NCBI RefSeq assembly: GCF_016907495.1
Contig: NZ_JAFBCC010000001.1
Coordinates: 2,046,001 to 2,110,000 of the forward strand
Origin: Arthrobacter tumbae
GTDB lineage: Bacteria > Actinomycetota > Actinomycetes > Actinomycetales > Micrococcaceae
Reading direction: 5' to 3'
DNA: 64,000 nucleotides
In this document: piece by piece, positions 1 through 8,838 of the stretch
How positions within the stretch are numbered: the stretch's first letter is position 1
Layout: the number at the start of each line of letters is the position of its first letter
Notes under the pieces: generated by a model
Databases searched by the model: none
What the model was told of the DNA's origin: nothing
The model's input: the letters and a program-made list of their open reading frames with translations, nothing else
Made by a program: the position numbers and the translations under genes

Positions 1-189
1 TCCCTGTACGAGCGATATCGGAAGCCATGTGACAAATGCCAAGACGAAGTAAAAAATGGCTAGGGCCATCGGCCCGAAATCGTCGCTCGTGGCGCTTGGC
101 GCTGAAGATACAAGGACGGCTGTAACAAGCGCGAACGCAGCCGAACTCAAGCCTACGCCAATGGATAGGACCGCGACCTTTTTCTTCAA
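1..189 (-). CDS. Membrane protein, N-terminal part (runs off window)
   Basis: An open frame on the minus strand runs off the left edge (63 codons visible). The only plausible start is TTG at 189, twelve bases after the stop of the upstream M15 peptidase gene and in the same frame, which suggests translational coupling. The translation begins LKKKVAVLSIGVG. It has a first hydrophobic stretch (residues about 5-27), a short polar loop with Ser and Asp, and a second hydrophobic stretch (about 40-60), so it looks like a small integral membrane protein with at least two helices. I do not recognise a family and the rest of the gene is outside the window. Confidence 0.5.
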   Translation of the reverse strand, partial: MKKKVAVLSIGVGLSSAAFALVTAVLVSSAPSATSDDFGPMALAIFYFVLAFVTWLPISLVQG

Positions 190-201
190 ATCTCTGCTTA
201 C

Positions 202-858
202 TTAGTTTCTGGTCTGGTTCTGGGCCCATGGAGGCGTACCGGCACCCTTACTCGGTGCGTCTTTCCAGCCTTGAATCTTTTCACTAACTCGATGCAACTC
301 TGCTGAGCCGGGCTGCACTGCTATCTGGAAATGCGCTTCATCGGGATCATTCCAATCGCCACCCCACTCTATTACTCCCTCACAATCATCCAGGATTGAT
401 CGGATCGTCTCCATCTGATTTTTCGAGTAGCCCCCTTGAGTTCCTTTCGGATAAAAATCCGGGCGGACATCGACGGCAGTTCCCGATGCGTGGTTGGTCT
501 CGTATCCTGCATCCGCATGGACGGCGTGCCGAAATCCGATCACTTCGTCAGATCGAATGGGCGCCACTTCGTAGTGGTATCTGCGGAGCGCGTGCATCAT
601 CACGACTTCTACCGGTCCCAATTTGATGTCCACAAAGGTTCCACTTCCTATGATTTCGCGCCGCCAAACCGTGCCTTTCGTATTGGCCTCGGGCTCAATC
701 GGCCATCCATTAGCGCTGCGAGAAGAGGGAATTTGCCCGTCTTTCTTTACTGGTGTAGCTGATGCTGCGCCAGGGGTGATCAATGCAACAGCTCCGACGC
801 TCGCCAGGACGCTGAGTCCTTTGAGAACGAGGCGCCGCCCTACTATGGTCACACTCAT
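202..858 (-). CDS. M15-family D-Ala-D-Ala carboxypeptidase-like exported protein
   Basis: 218 residues from the ATG at 858, which has a GAAAGG ribosome binding site just upstream; a longer frame to 936 has no comparable signal. The N-terminus has a Tat-like RR pair (GRRLVLKG), a hydrophobic stretch and a cleavage site after GAASA, so the protein is exported. The catalytic part shows the M15 zinc pattern: HASGTAVDV (His and Asp ligands, residues about 125-133) and DEAHFQI (His ligand) near the C-terminus. The family cleaves peptide stems of peptidoglycan. The next gene is a decayed DUF1906 cell-wall gene, so the area may once have been a cell-wall module. The exact substrate cannot be read from sequence. 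Confidence 0.75.
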   Translation of the reverse strand: MSVTIVGRRLVLKGLSVLASVGAVALITPGAASATPVKKDGQIPSSRSANGWPIEPEANTKGTVWRREIIGSGTFVDIKLGPVEVVMMHALRRYHYEVAPIRSDEVIGFRHAVHADAGYETNHASGTAVDVRPDFYPKGTQGGYSKNQMETIRSILDDCEGVIEWGGDWNDPDEAHFQIAVQPGSAELHRVSEKIQGWKDAPSKGAGTPPWAQNQTRN

Positions 859-886
859 GTTCGTACCTTTCGGGGAGGGGCTGGGA

Positions 887-1096
887 TCAGCTGAAGCGAA
901 GAAGACTGTTGAATTTCTCGAAGCACCGGAAAACACCTAGGAGCTGATCGCCATAGATCGCAGCCTCCGACCCGGTTCCGTTGTAACGGGCTAACGTGCC
1001 TTTCACTTGGTCCTCAGTTGTGGTTAGCGAAGGTCTTCCTAGTTGCATCTCCAGAGCACCGGCGATCAGGACGATAGGCACAGTACGCACATTGTG
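887..1096 (-). pseudogene. 3' end of the DUF1906 gene cut off by ISL3 insertion
   Basis: Removing the IS and one copy of its 8-bp target duplication makes the frame read without a break from the main body (2532 upward) into this piece: LLNESETHNV then RTVPIVLIAGALEM, and on to a stop at 887-889 after LLRFS. These 70 or so codons are therefore the true C-terminus of the DUF1906 gene and not a separate gene. The long minus-strand frame that runs from here through the IS is an artefact. Confidence 0.7.
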
Positions 1097-2531
1097 GGCT
1101 CTTCGTAATTGAGGGTGTAGTCGGCGTGAGCGGGTTTGGCGCGTCGGTGGCGGGATAGAGGTCGAGGCCTTCCGATGATGGAAGTTCCTACACTGCCCAT
1201 CTGAAAGACCTCGACGATGCTCCACGCTACCTTCGCTGCGCCTGATCTGACCACGTTCTGCCGTCTTGAGGAGCTCGGGCTCGAAGCCGTGGGGCAGCAT
1301 TTGGGCTCTGAGCGGGCGGTGATCAAGTGCCGTGTCGTTCAAGCGAATCCGTGGTGCCAGTCGTGCGGAGCAGAGGGCGTGCCGCGAGACACGATTACCC
1401 GTCATCTTGCGCACGAACCGTTCGGCCACCGCCCCACCACGCTGCTGGTACGGGTGCGCCGCTACCGGTGCAGCGGGTGCGGGCGCACGTGGCGGCAGGA
1501 CACATCGAAGGCGGCTGACGGGAGGGCGAAAATTTCCCGTCGCGGGCTTCGTTGGGCGCTGGAAGGCATTGTCATCGATCACCTCACCGTGTCCCGCGTC
1601 GCGGCAGGTCTCGGGGTGTCCTGGCATACCGCGAACACCGCGATCCTCACTGAAGGCAAGCGCCGGCTGATTGATGACCCAGGCAGATTTCACGGGGTTA
1701 CCGCGATTGGCGTGGATGAGCATGTGTGGCGGCATACCCGGCGCGGTGACAAGTTCGTCACGGTGATCATTGATCTCACTCCGATCCGCGAGAAGACAGG
1801 CCCGGCGCGGTTGCTGGACATGGTCGAGGGTCGCTCCAAGCAGGTCTTCAAGGACTGGATTCAAGGCCGTCCGCAAGCATGGCGGGACGGGGTGGAAGTC
1901 GTCGCGATGGATGGCTTCACCGGTTTCAAGACCGCGACCTCCGAGGAGCTCCCGGATGCGGTGCCGGTCATGGATCCGTTCCATGTTGTTCGGCTTGCCG
2001 GGGACGGGTTGGACCGGTGCCGGCAGCGTATTCAGCAGGCCACGCTCGGGCATCGGGGTCGTGCCGGTGACCCTCTCTACCGGGCCCGGCGGACCCTGCA
2101 TACCGGCGCAGACCTGCTGACGGAGAAGCAGCAAGACCGACTCAACACGGTGTTCGCGGTCGATGAGCACGTCGAGGTTGAAGCGACTTGGGGCATCTAT
2201 CAGCGGATCGTCGCCGCCTACCGGGAACCGAATAAGACACGAGGGAAGCAGATGATGCAGGCCGTGATCGGCTCGGTCACCAGCGGCGTTCCGGCTGCAC
2301 TCATCGAGATCCGCCGGATCGGCCGGACACTGAAGCAACGTGCCGCTGACGTCCTCGCGTTCTTCGACCGCCCCGGCACCAGCAACGGGCCCACGGAGGC
2401 GATCAATGGGCGGCCTCGAGCACCTCCGCGGCTCAGCCCTGGGATTCCGGAACCTCACAAACTATATTGTCCGCAGCCTGCTCGAATCAGGCGGCTTCAG
2501 ACCCCGGCTACACCCTCAATTACGATGAGCC
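1097..2531 (+). mobile_element. Complete ISL3-family insertion sequence, 1435 bp
   Basis: Terminal inverted repeats are GGCTCTTCGTAATTGAGGGT on the left (from 1097) and the near-identical reverse complement ending ACGATGAGCC on the right (to 2531), with one mismatch in 24. Both ends are flanked by the same 8-bp sequence ACATTGTG (1089-1096 and 2532-2539), the 8-bp target duplication expected for ISL3. The single transposase gene inside has a frameshift near its end. The intact duplication points to recent insertion into the DUF1906 gene. Confidence 0.93.
1217..2528 (+). pseudogene. ISL3-family transposase, frameshifted near C-terminus
   Basis: The protein has the zf-ISL3 zinc finger (CQSCGAEG followed by YRCSGCGRTW, residues about 47-93) and the ISL3 DDE domain with IGVDEHVW, VVAMDGFTGF and MDPFHVV. 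At about 2411-2415 one extra C shifts the frame: the expected ending NGRLEHLRGSALGFRNL is in the next frame and stops at 2528, just inside the right terminal repeat. The unshifted frame runs on to 2590, past the IS end, with unrelated sequence. The enzyme probably lost its last 40 residues, unless the extra base is a sequencing error. Confidence 0.88.
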
Positions 2532-4235
2532 ACATTGTGCGTCTCGCTCTCGTTGAGCAGCTGCCATTCTTCCCACACATCATTAGGTAGGTCAGCGCTC
2601 TTCTTCGAGCCGTAAACGATCCCTTCATCGATGCATGTGTTTCGAGAGTTGATGGCGGTTTTCGCCTTTATTTGACCGATACCTGTTGATGAGTCGTCGA
2701 TACCGCCCGTACCCGCATAGTAAGACCTGACCAATGCGTCGGCAGGGGGTTCATCGACGTTACTCTTCCTGATTTCCCAGAATAATGGAGTCTGGATCAA
2801 TGCTTTGCGCAGCTTGAGGGTTCTAGCAAGTTGAGTTACGAGGTCATCGAATTCCAACACCTTATCGAAAGCTTCGGTGGTGGTGTTGATGAAGTATGTG
2901 CCGGCCTCAGCCGGCGTCTCACCGCCCTGCTCCGGGACCCCTATACCCTCCAAGTAGGTCTGGAGGTCGGCGAGGAGGCTGTCACGATGGGCGAGGTTGA
3001 AGGAGACATCCGGGTACTCAAATAATGGAGCTGGATCAAAAGCCCTCTGACCTACATCCAACCCAGATGCAATGTTGTTGTCGATCTCTATGTACCCAGA
3101 ACCCGTGCCGACGCCTATGGTGGAAATTTGGTCGAATGCCCAGTTGGTGGGTAGCGGGTATCCCAGATTTCCTGAGAATCCCGTTGACATGTCGGACACG
3201 AAGCTCGCCGATGCTAAGCCTTGAATGGATACCCGGCTGCACGCATTTCGGGGACCATAGATGCCGACATCGTATTGAGGTCCGTAGGTGGTGATTGCGT
3301 TCGTTATTCCTTGGAAGTGGGGGATGACGTTATCTGTGATCTGATAGTCGAGGGCGTCGAAGTCGACGGCGAAGTAGATCCTCGTTCCGGACCGAAACCC
3401 ATAGGATCGTGCCCGCGCTATTGCCGCGAGGCCGTCGGAAAATCCCTGTTCTTCACTGAAGTAGTTCGCTTCTCCACCATATGTTTGATAGATGGGGAAG
3501 ACGCTCAAGCCCTGCGAAGCGATGGTTGCGAGCTCTCCGTCTTGAATTTTCTTGTTAAGTGAGGTGTAAGCCACGTTGGAGAGGTATCGACCTACAGTCT
3601 TATAGCCGGCAGTAAGTAGCGCCTGCGCTCTCTCCGGCGTGATCTCGGTGACGCAGTCGCAGGCGGAGCCCGATCTGGTGGGATCTCCGGTTGAGACAAG
3701 CAGGGACGCCCAGGTCTAAAAATCACCGGAGCCGGTCTGCGGCAATCTGGTAAACCTCTGGAATTCGATGACGGTGCTCCGCACAGCGGTGGTGAAACTG
3801 TCAGAGAATGAAACACCAGTGCGTCGGTTGAAAATTAGGGCAGCTGTGAAAAGCTGAACCCACACGCCTGTCGAGCCGGCGGACAAGGTGTTCGCTCGTA
3901 TACCAGCTTGAGTTCCCGGACCAAAGAACCCATTCGCCACACCGTCGGCCATGCCGATTTGGTATTGGATGGCAAGCATGAGGGCGCGCTGTACATCTCT
4001 TGAAAAGTGACCGTCGCAGGGAACCACGTAAAAATCAGCTCGCCCTATGTACTTCGCGTTCAACCATTGTTGGATTGATCTAACCTTCGGATCGCCTCCT
4101 GCAATCAGGACGAATGGATCCATCGTCATGAGGCCCTTCACCATTTTCGGTGTCAAACCCGTCCCGTAGGAGTCACTCGTGAAGCCCATGTCCGACTTAA
4201 GCTGACCGACTGAGCCGGCAATCGAGCCAAGGCCC
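2532..4235 (-). pseudogene. Peptidoglycan-binding plus DUF1906 glycoside-hydrolase-like protein, broken
   Basis: Read from 4235 downward, the gene gives two peptidoglycan-binding-like repeats (VRSIQQWLN, DGHFSRDVQRALM, FFGPGTQAGI) and then the DUF1906 (Rv2525c-like) domain with CDCVTEITPERA, YKTVGRYL, IYFAVDFDALD and VGIYGPRN. Three lesions are visible. A TAG stop at 3716-3718 lies in frame between the two domains (GSGDF stop TWASLLV). The 3' end is separated by the ISL3 element. The 5' end is missing: homology fades at about 4235, where a recombinase remnant begins on the other strand. Restart at GTG 3574 could still give the DUF1906 domain alone. The family is thought to act on or bind the cell wall. 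Confidence 0.8.
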
Positions 4236-4239
4236 CCAC

Positions 4240-4332
4240 ACGACCACAGAAATTGCAGACCTCTTCAAATTCAAAGTCGCCCGCTCCACCGTGTACCGAG
4301 CAATCGAACGAGCCGGCACATCGGCGCCCTGA
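4240..4332 (+). pseudogene. C-terminal remnant of a serine recombinase (helix-turn-helix)
   Basis: The 30 codons ending at TGA 4330-4332 read TEIADLFKFKVARSTVYRAI then ERAGTSAP, the typical C-terminal helix-turn-helix of small serine resolvases/invertases. No catalytic domain is present upstream, because the sequence switches abruptly to the opposite-strand DUF1906 gene at about 4236. This is a recombination scar. It is not a copy of either intact recombinase in the window, whose tails differ. Confidence 0.65.
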
Positions 4333-4451
4333 CTCTGGCAGTTTCAAGCGGCGACCTAATAAGTAGCGGACCGGCGCGTTGACTGGATTGAGACCGCCAC
4401 CCTTTCTGCGCGCCCCGCTGCGGGGAAATAACCGTCCTGCGCGTTGTGAGA

Positions 4452-4499
4452 CACATTCGGGCGCGACTCGCGGTCTGGGGAGGCGGTAGCCCGAATGTG
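4452..4499. repeat. Inverted repeat upstream of 4551 gene
   Basis: Perfect 11-bp arms CACATTCGGGC (4452-4462) and GCCCGAATGTG (4489-4499), separated by 26 bases, lie 50 bp before the start codon at 4551. It may be a regulator site or an RNA hairpin in the leader. No T-run follows, so a terminator is unlikely. Confidence 0.45.
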
Positions 4500-4550
4500 C
4501 ATGGGCGTGTCGGCCACCGTCTGATTCCGTGAACCCCACAGACTTCTTTC

Positions 4551-5489
4551 ATGGCCAAACGCAAAGTGATGCGAATTGATCCTCGCGAGTTTGAACAACT
4601 CAACAAGCGGTACTACGAGACGAATCCGCACGATTATTTAGAGTTCCGGCTGATCAGTCTCATCGCTTTCGTAGACGAAAGCCCCCGGATGGCGACACAG
4701 GTCGCAGAGGGTGTCGAATTTGCGGGGCTGAAGATGTCCGTACCGGATCTCGACTCAGCTGATGCGGTGGAGAAAAAGGTTAAGTACGCCTCAGCTGACT
4801 CGATCGTCCTACTCCACCACGCCTGTGAAATCCTCCTTCGGCTCTATTTGGCTCATTCGGAGCGTGATCCCTGCCCGGGGGTAGCAATGTCATCTCTCAC
4901 CAATTTTGCTGAGTTCAAACGCGCCGTTGCAAAACTTCAAACGTCACTGGACACCACAGAGCGGATCGCAGACCTACTCGAGGTGGTGTCCTACTCGAAG
5001 ACGAACGAACCGTTCGAGCTGAGCGATGAGCAGTGGGCTGAGCACGCCGAGGGGCTGAAAGCCGTCTTTCAATTTGCTGCGGAAACCTTCCTGAATGACA
5101 GCCCGCTCTACAACGCGGCTAAGCATGGTTTCGCCGTCATCCCTCACAATGTTGGGATGTCCCTTGAGGTGTCAGAGGACTTCCCCATGAAGAAGGACGG
5201 ACCCGCGCTTACGTATTTGGAGCGAACGACGAAGGATGGTGAAACCGCTTGGCAAGCATCCACACAGTGGGTGTCTGCGCAATGGAACTTGGCCTGGGTC
5301 AAAGTCATCGTTGACCAGATAGAAAACCTGTGGAACTCTGCGAAAGCGCATTACGCAGTCAAACTAGGCGACGACAGGAAACTGAGGTTCCAGTTTCTCA
5401 ACCGAGAGATGATTGACAGACTTTTGAGAGCTGACGCCATCGACGGTATCAACGTCACAAAGATGAGTATGTCCTTGAACCTTCGTTGA
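4551..5489 (+). CDS. Hypothetical protein, 312 aa
   Basis: A complete frame beginning MAKRKVMRIDPREF, with actinobacterial codon use throughout. It is mostly helical and soluble, with no signal peptide or membrane segment. The stretch ADSIVLLHHACEILLRLYL followed later by LYNAAKHGF resembles the helical core of HEPN-like proteins, but the RxxxxH-type catalytic motif is not clear, so this is only a weak suggestion. It stands alone between the recombinase scar and a long non-coding stretch, which fits a mobile cargo gene. The start is the first ATG; there is no strong ribosome binding site. Function unknown. Confidence 0.6.
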   Translation: MAKRKVMRIDPREFEQLNKRYYETNPHDYLEFRLISLIAFVDESPRMATQVAEGVEFAGLKMSVPDLDSADAVEKKVKYASADSIVLLHHACEILLRLYLAHSERDPCPGVAMSSLTNFAEFKRAVAKLQTSLDTTERIADLLEVVSYSKTNEPFELSDEQWAEHAEGLKAVFQFAAETFLNDSPLYNAAKHGFAVIPHNVGMSLEVSEDFPMKKDGPALTYLERTTKDGETAWQASTQWVSAQWNLAWVKVIVDQIENLWNSAKAHYAVKLGDDRKLRFQFLNREMIDRLLRADAIDGINVTKMSMSLNLR

Positions 5490-6407
5490 GCCACCGGCTT
5501 GCGGGCGGGAGTGCGACGCCCAAAGCGACTGCAGAAAGCCGCCGCGAAGCGACCACCTTTGATTGACCGTTGACCCAGGATGCACTACGGGCGGATCAAC
5601 AGCTTCAGAACAGAGCATTGAGGCTCACCCTGGTCTGCCTACTCCAGACGAGCTGGTACAAGAATTATTGTGGTCCGTGTGATGGATCACTGTTGCGTTG
5701 AGGTACACCCCAACGCAACAGTGCACTAGCGCTGAATTACCGTTTTTCTAGGGTCCTTCTAAGGCTTTCGCAACGGAGACATTCGAGGGTCTAGACATCA
5801 CGCAACGCTTCCCTGGCGCAGATTCCATACCGGATCGGATCAACGTACTAAGAGGAGTTAGCAGCTCACCCACAGGTGGACGACTTTGAGCTCCACCCTT
5901 CGGGCTCCATTCGCCCACAGGTGGATGACCGACTCCGCAGCCACAGATGACTTCAGCTCTTCTTTCGTCCTCATTGCCGCCGTCAGTTTTGTTGGGTCCT
6001 ATGAGAGCAGCTCTTGTTATACGCAACCGCAGCGACAGGAGGCTGTGCACGGCCGCCGCTCGCTCGAAGTGAGCCATCTGTGTCGGTGACGTGGTGGGTG
6101 TGTGCAGGCGGTCAGCTAGGTTCCCTGCTGTCCAGGTGTGTGCGGGACAAGCAGCGGAGCGTGGGGAGCTTGTGCCGTGCACATGTGGTCAGGAGGCGGC
6201 GGAACCCTTCAACGGCGACAGGTCAAGAACGGTCCATATCTTTAGTCCGTCTCCCTAGTTGCCTTACTGGCGCGGAGTATCCGACTTGGAGGTGTCCACC
6301 ACGCATCTTTGATTGACTTATCTCTCGAGGGATCCGGGCGAAATCGTGACGCATTCGAGATGCGCATGGACAACTACCCGGGGACGGCCCTGCGGCCTGG
6401 TTGAGTT
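5490..6407. other. 918-bp stretch without a convincing gene
   Basis: Only short overlapping frames with no recognisable protein are present. The stretch holds motif site A (5689-5722) and a 12-bp direct repeat CCCACAGGTGGA at 5869-5880 and 5914-5925, 45 bp apart. It looks like a recombination joint between the left cell-wall genes and the cassette region. Confidence 0.5.
5689..5722. repeat. Site A: perfect 12-bp inverted repeat, first copy of a dispersed motif
   Basis: ACTGTTGCGTTG (5689-5700), a 10-bp spacer AGGTACACCC, then CAACGCAACAGT (5711-5722). The motif recurs in less symmetric form at 23911 and 36723, the latter just beyond a serine recombinase gene. A recombinase-recognised site or the trace of one is the likely meaning. 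Confidence 0.55.
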
Positions 6408-6581
6408 TCAGACAGGCTGGGCGAGCTGAAAGATGAATCGGTCGTCGGGTGACCAGATGTGCTCGTTGTCGCAGATCTTCGCCTCCAGGGCCTCGCGAGC
6501 CTCGTCGTAGGTCGCGTCGCTGGCCGTGATCCGGCTTGTCGCAGCCTCGTTGCCGCTGCGCACAGTTCCCGTAAGCTCCAC
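6408..6581 (-). CDS. Small conserved-looking protein, 57 aa
   Basis: A short frame starting with GTG at 6581 and preceded by GAGGG at seven bases, a good ribosome binding site. It reads MELTGTVRSGNEAATSR and then TYDEAREALEAKI, ending FIFQLAQPV. The pattern of a beta-strand N-terminus followed by a TYDEAREAL helix and a strand matches small actinobacterial proteins of unknown role. It has no ATG start. It stands alone, with the methyltransferase divergent from it. Confidence 0.5.
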   Translation of the reverse strand: MELTGTVRSGNEAATSRITASDATYDEAREALEAKICDNEHIWSPDDRFIFQLAQPV

Positions 6582-6703
6582 TTTCAAACCCTCACCATCT
6601 GCCGATGACAGCCTCGCGCAGCCACCTCACAATTCTATTTCGGCTAATGCCAGGCGGTGCAGGAGAGCGCTGATCGGAGCGAAGCTCCGGTTACTCTGGC
6701 ACG

Positions 6704-7432
6704 ATGGCTGACTCTCATTCCTCCGATCTGTACGATGCCGTCAATACGTGGGGCGTTGATGACGAGTTCTTTCTAAGATTTGCTACATCGGTCCCTGCTG
6801 CGCGGGTGCTCGACCTTGGCTGTGGCACCGGACGAGTGACTCTTGCGGTCGTCCTGGCAGGGTGCCACGTCACAGGTGTGGACCCTAATGGGTCAAGACT
6901 CGAAGCGGCGCGGGCGAAGCCGGAGGCCGGGCGTGTGGAATGGGTCGAGGGTGACTCGACCGTGATTCCACCGGGCCGCGAGTTCGACGTTGCAATCATG
7001 AGCGCCAATGTTCCTCAGGAGATTCTCGACGACGCGGAGTTAGCCCGGTCTTTCGCTGATATCGCAGAACACCTTGTTCCAGGCGGCCGACTTGCTTTCA
7101 ACAGTCGTGATCCCAAGGCGCGAGGTTGGGAAGCATGGACAAAAGAGCGCAGTCACAAACTTGTTCAACTTCCCGAAGGGCAAAGCCAGCACTGGTATCA
7201 GACCACCCATGTTGACGAGGCGAACGGCTTGGTTGAATTTTGTGCGCACGAAGTCGGCGTTGATGGCACTGAGAATGTCGGTTGTGACACGCTCCGCTTC
7301 CGTTCAGAAGAGCAACTGCGCACCATGCTCAGCGAAGCCGGATTAGTCGTAGATGACGTATTCGGAGGATTTGAGGGCGAGCCAGCCGGGCAGGGTAACG
7401 GCAGCCTAGTCATTACCGCTCATAAGCCTTAG
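6704..7432 (+). CDS. Class I SAM-dependent methyltransferase
   Basis: 242 residues starting MADSHSSDLYDAVNTWG. The SAM-binding motif I is VLDLGCGTGRVTL (residues about 31-43), followed by the acidic residue at the end of strand 2 in HVTGVDPNGSRL and motif II-like FDVAIMSANV. A Rossmann-like fold with variable C-terminal half is expected. The substrate cannot be told. It is followed 29 bp downstream by a HAD-type gene on the same strand, so the two may be co-transcribed. Confidence 0.85.
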   Translation: MADSHSSDLYDAVNTWGVDDEFFLRFATSVPAARVLDLGCGTGRVTLAVVLAGCHVTGVDPNGSRLEAARAKPEAGRVEWVEGDSTVIPPGREFDVAIMSANVPQEILDDAELARSFADIAEHLVPGGRLAFNSRDPKARGWEAWTKERSHKLVQLPEGQSQHWYQTTHVDEANGLVEFCAHEVGVDGTENVGCDTLRFRSEEQLRTMLSEAGLVVDDVFGGFEGEPAGQGNGSLVITAHKP

Positions 7433-7461
7433 TGGGGGAACTCTGTGACTAGGCTGAAGCT

Positions 7462-8070
7462 GTGATTAAGCCGGATGACAGCCGAACGTGGTACCTGTTC
7501 GATTACGGGATGGTGATCTCGACTGCACCCGAACCGGATGATTGGGACTTACTCCAGGAGGCAACCGGCATCGACTTGCAGGTGCCGAACAGTGCTTACT
7601 GGACCAATCGCGAACGATTCGACGCGGGGGATCTAGAGCCCTTGGAATACTGGTCGAGAGTAGTTGGCCGTCAAATCACTGATCAGTTCACAGAAGTTCT
7701 CGAATCCCTCGACGCATCCCAGTGGTCCCACCTGAACCTCAAGACAATGTCTGTTCTAGAGGCTTTGGTGCAGAAGGGTTCCAACCTCGCCCTGCTGTCG
7801 AACATGCCTGCTGGGATGTCACGGCGCTTCCTTGCCGAAGCGCCGTGGACCAAACACTTTTCTAGAACGTTTTTCAGTGGGCAGCTTGGCATGACGAAGC
7901 CGGACAGGCGGGTCTTCAAGCATGTCCTTGACGAGCTACATGCGCGTGCAGAAGACAGCATCTTCATCGATGACAATGCCCTGAATATTGATACCGCTCA
8001 AGCGCTCGGCATCCGCACAGTGGCATACTCTCCCGGAACCAACCTTCACCGGGCACTGAATCTGCCGTAA
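7462..8070 (+). CDS. HAD-superfamily hydrolase
   Basis: 202 residues with a GTG start. HAD motif I is LFDYGMVI, where the nucleophile Asp is present but the second Asp of the usual DxD is Gly, as in many FDxGGVL-type members. Motif II is LLSNM, motif III the Lys in MTKPDRRVF, and motif IV IFIDDNALNI. The cap region lies between motifs I and II (residues about 25-105). The family removes phosphate or halide from small molecules. Its closeness to the methyltransferase gene suggests shared transcription but not a known pathway. Confidence 0.82.
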   Translation: MIKPDDSRTWYLFDYGMVISTAPEPDDWDLLQEATGIDLQVPNSAYWTNRERFDAGDLEPLEYWSRVVGRQITDQFTEVLESLDASQWSHLNLKTMSVLEALVQKGSNLALLSNMPAGMSRRFLAEAPWTKHFSRTFFSGQLGMTKPDRRVFKHVLDELHARAEDSIFIDDNALNIDTAQALGIRTVAYSPGTNLHRALNLP

Positions 8071-8212
8071 CCACCGCGGTGGCCGGCACCCTGGCCCGGA
8101 CAGAAAGCACTTGAGCACAGCAGCGGGTGCTAGGAAACGATTCGGTCAATGGGACGGGTCCAGTGTGTGAAAGCCGCCGATCCCGAGTTAGCGAATGCGC
8201 AATGATGGTTGC

Positions 8213-8794
8213 ATGAGTCAGTTTGCCAATGTTGAGGAAGCGACAGCTTATGGTGCCGGAATTCTTGAAGGAGACCGGGTTCGGTTCCGTCGGCTCCACG
8301 AGAGCGATCTTGAAAAGCTTGATCAGTGGTGGTCTGCACCGGAATGGGCAGTCTTGCAACAGTCCACTATCCGGCCACGCCCTGAGGGCAGCGCCGCCGA
8401 GCTTTATCGGGAATGGAGCGCGAACGCCACCTCCGCAAGCGTCGGATTCAGTATCGAAATTCAAGAGACCAAAGATTTTATCGGTCATGTGGCCCTCTAT
8501 GGAGCTACCATTCCCGAGCGGGCAGCAACTCTAGGTGTCATCCTCGATCCAGTAAAGACCGGCCAAGGTTATGGTACTGATGCCGTTAAAACTGCAATCC
8601 GGTACGGGTTCCTGCAAATGGGTCTCAACCGTATAGAGCTGCAGGCCTGGGCATTCAATACCCGGGCAATTCGGGCTTACTCAAAAGCCGGTTTCGTCGA
8701 AGAGGGACGCCGACGTGAAGCGGTGTTCTATGACGGAGCCTTTCACGATCAAATAATCATGTCGATCCTTCAACGCGAATGGGATCATCTGTAG
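8213..8794 (+). CDS. GNAT-family N-acetyltransferase (RimJ/RimL type)
   Basis: 193 residues from ATG 8213 (MSQFANVEEATAYG); an ATG at 8195 would add six residues. The sequence has the RimJ-like pattern: RVRFRRLHESDLEKL at the N-terminus, GVILDPVKTGQGYGTDAV as the acetyl-CoA loop (motif A), NRIELQAWAFNTRAIRAYSK and AGFVEEGRRREAVFYDG. These enzymes acetylate amines on proteins, antibiotics or metabolites. It is a monocistronic cassette. Confidence 0.85.
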   Translation: MSQFANVEEATAYGAGILEGDRVRFRRLHESDLEKLDQWWSAPEWAVLQQSTIRPRPEGSAAELYREWSANATSASVGFSIEIQETKDFIGHVALYGATIPERAATLGVILDPVKTGQGYGTDAVKTAIRYGFLQMGLNRIELQAWAFNTRAIRAYSKAGFVEEGRRREAVFYDGAFHDQIIMSILQREWDHL

Positions 8795-8838
8795 CGGGTC
8801 CTATGTGGAGCAGGGGGCCCAATGAACGGAAACGATGG

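Noticed and set aside
887..2458. Long 523-codon minus-strand frame
   Set aside because: It runs antisense through the ISL3 transposase; only its last 70 codons are real and belong to the interrupted DUF1906 gene.
5748..6182. 144-codon minus-strand frame in the gap after 5490
   Set aside because: No domain, no ribosome binding site, includes the direct repeat; likely non-coding.
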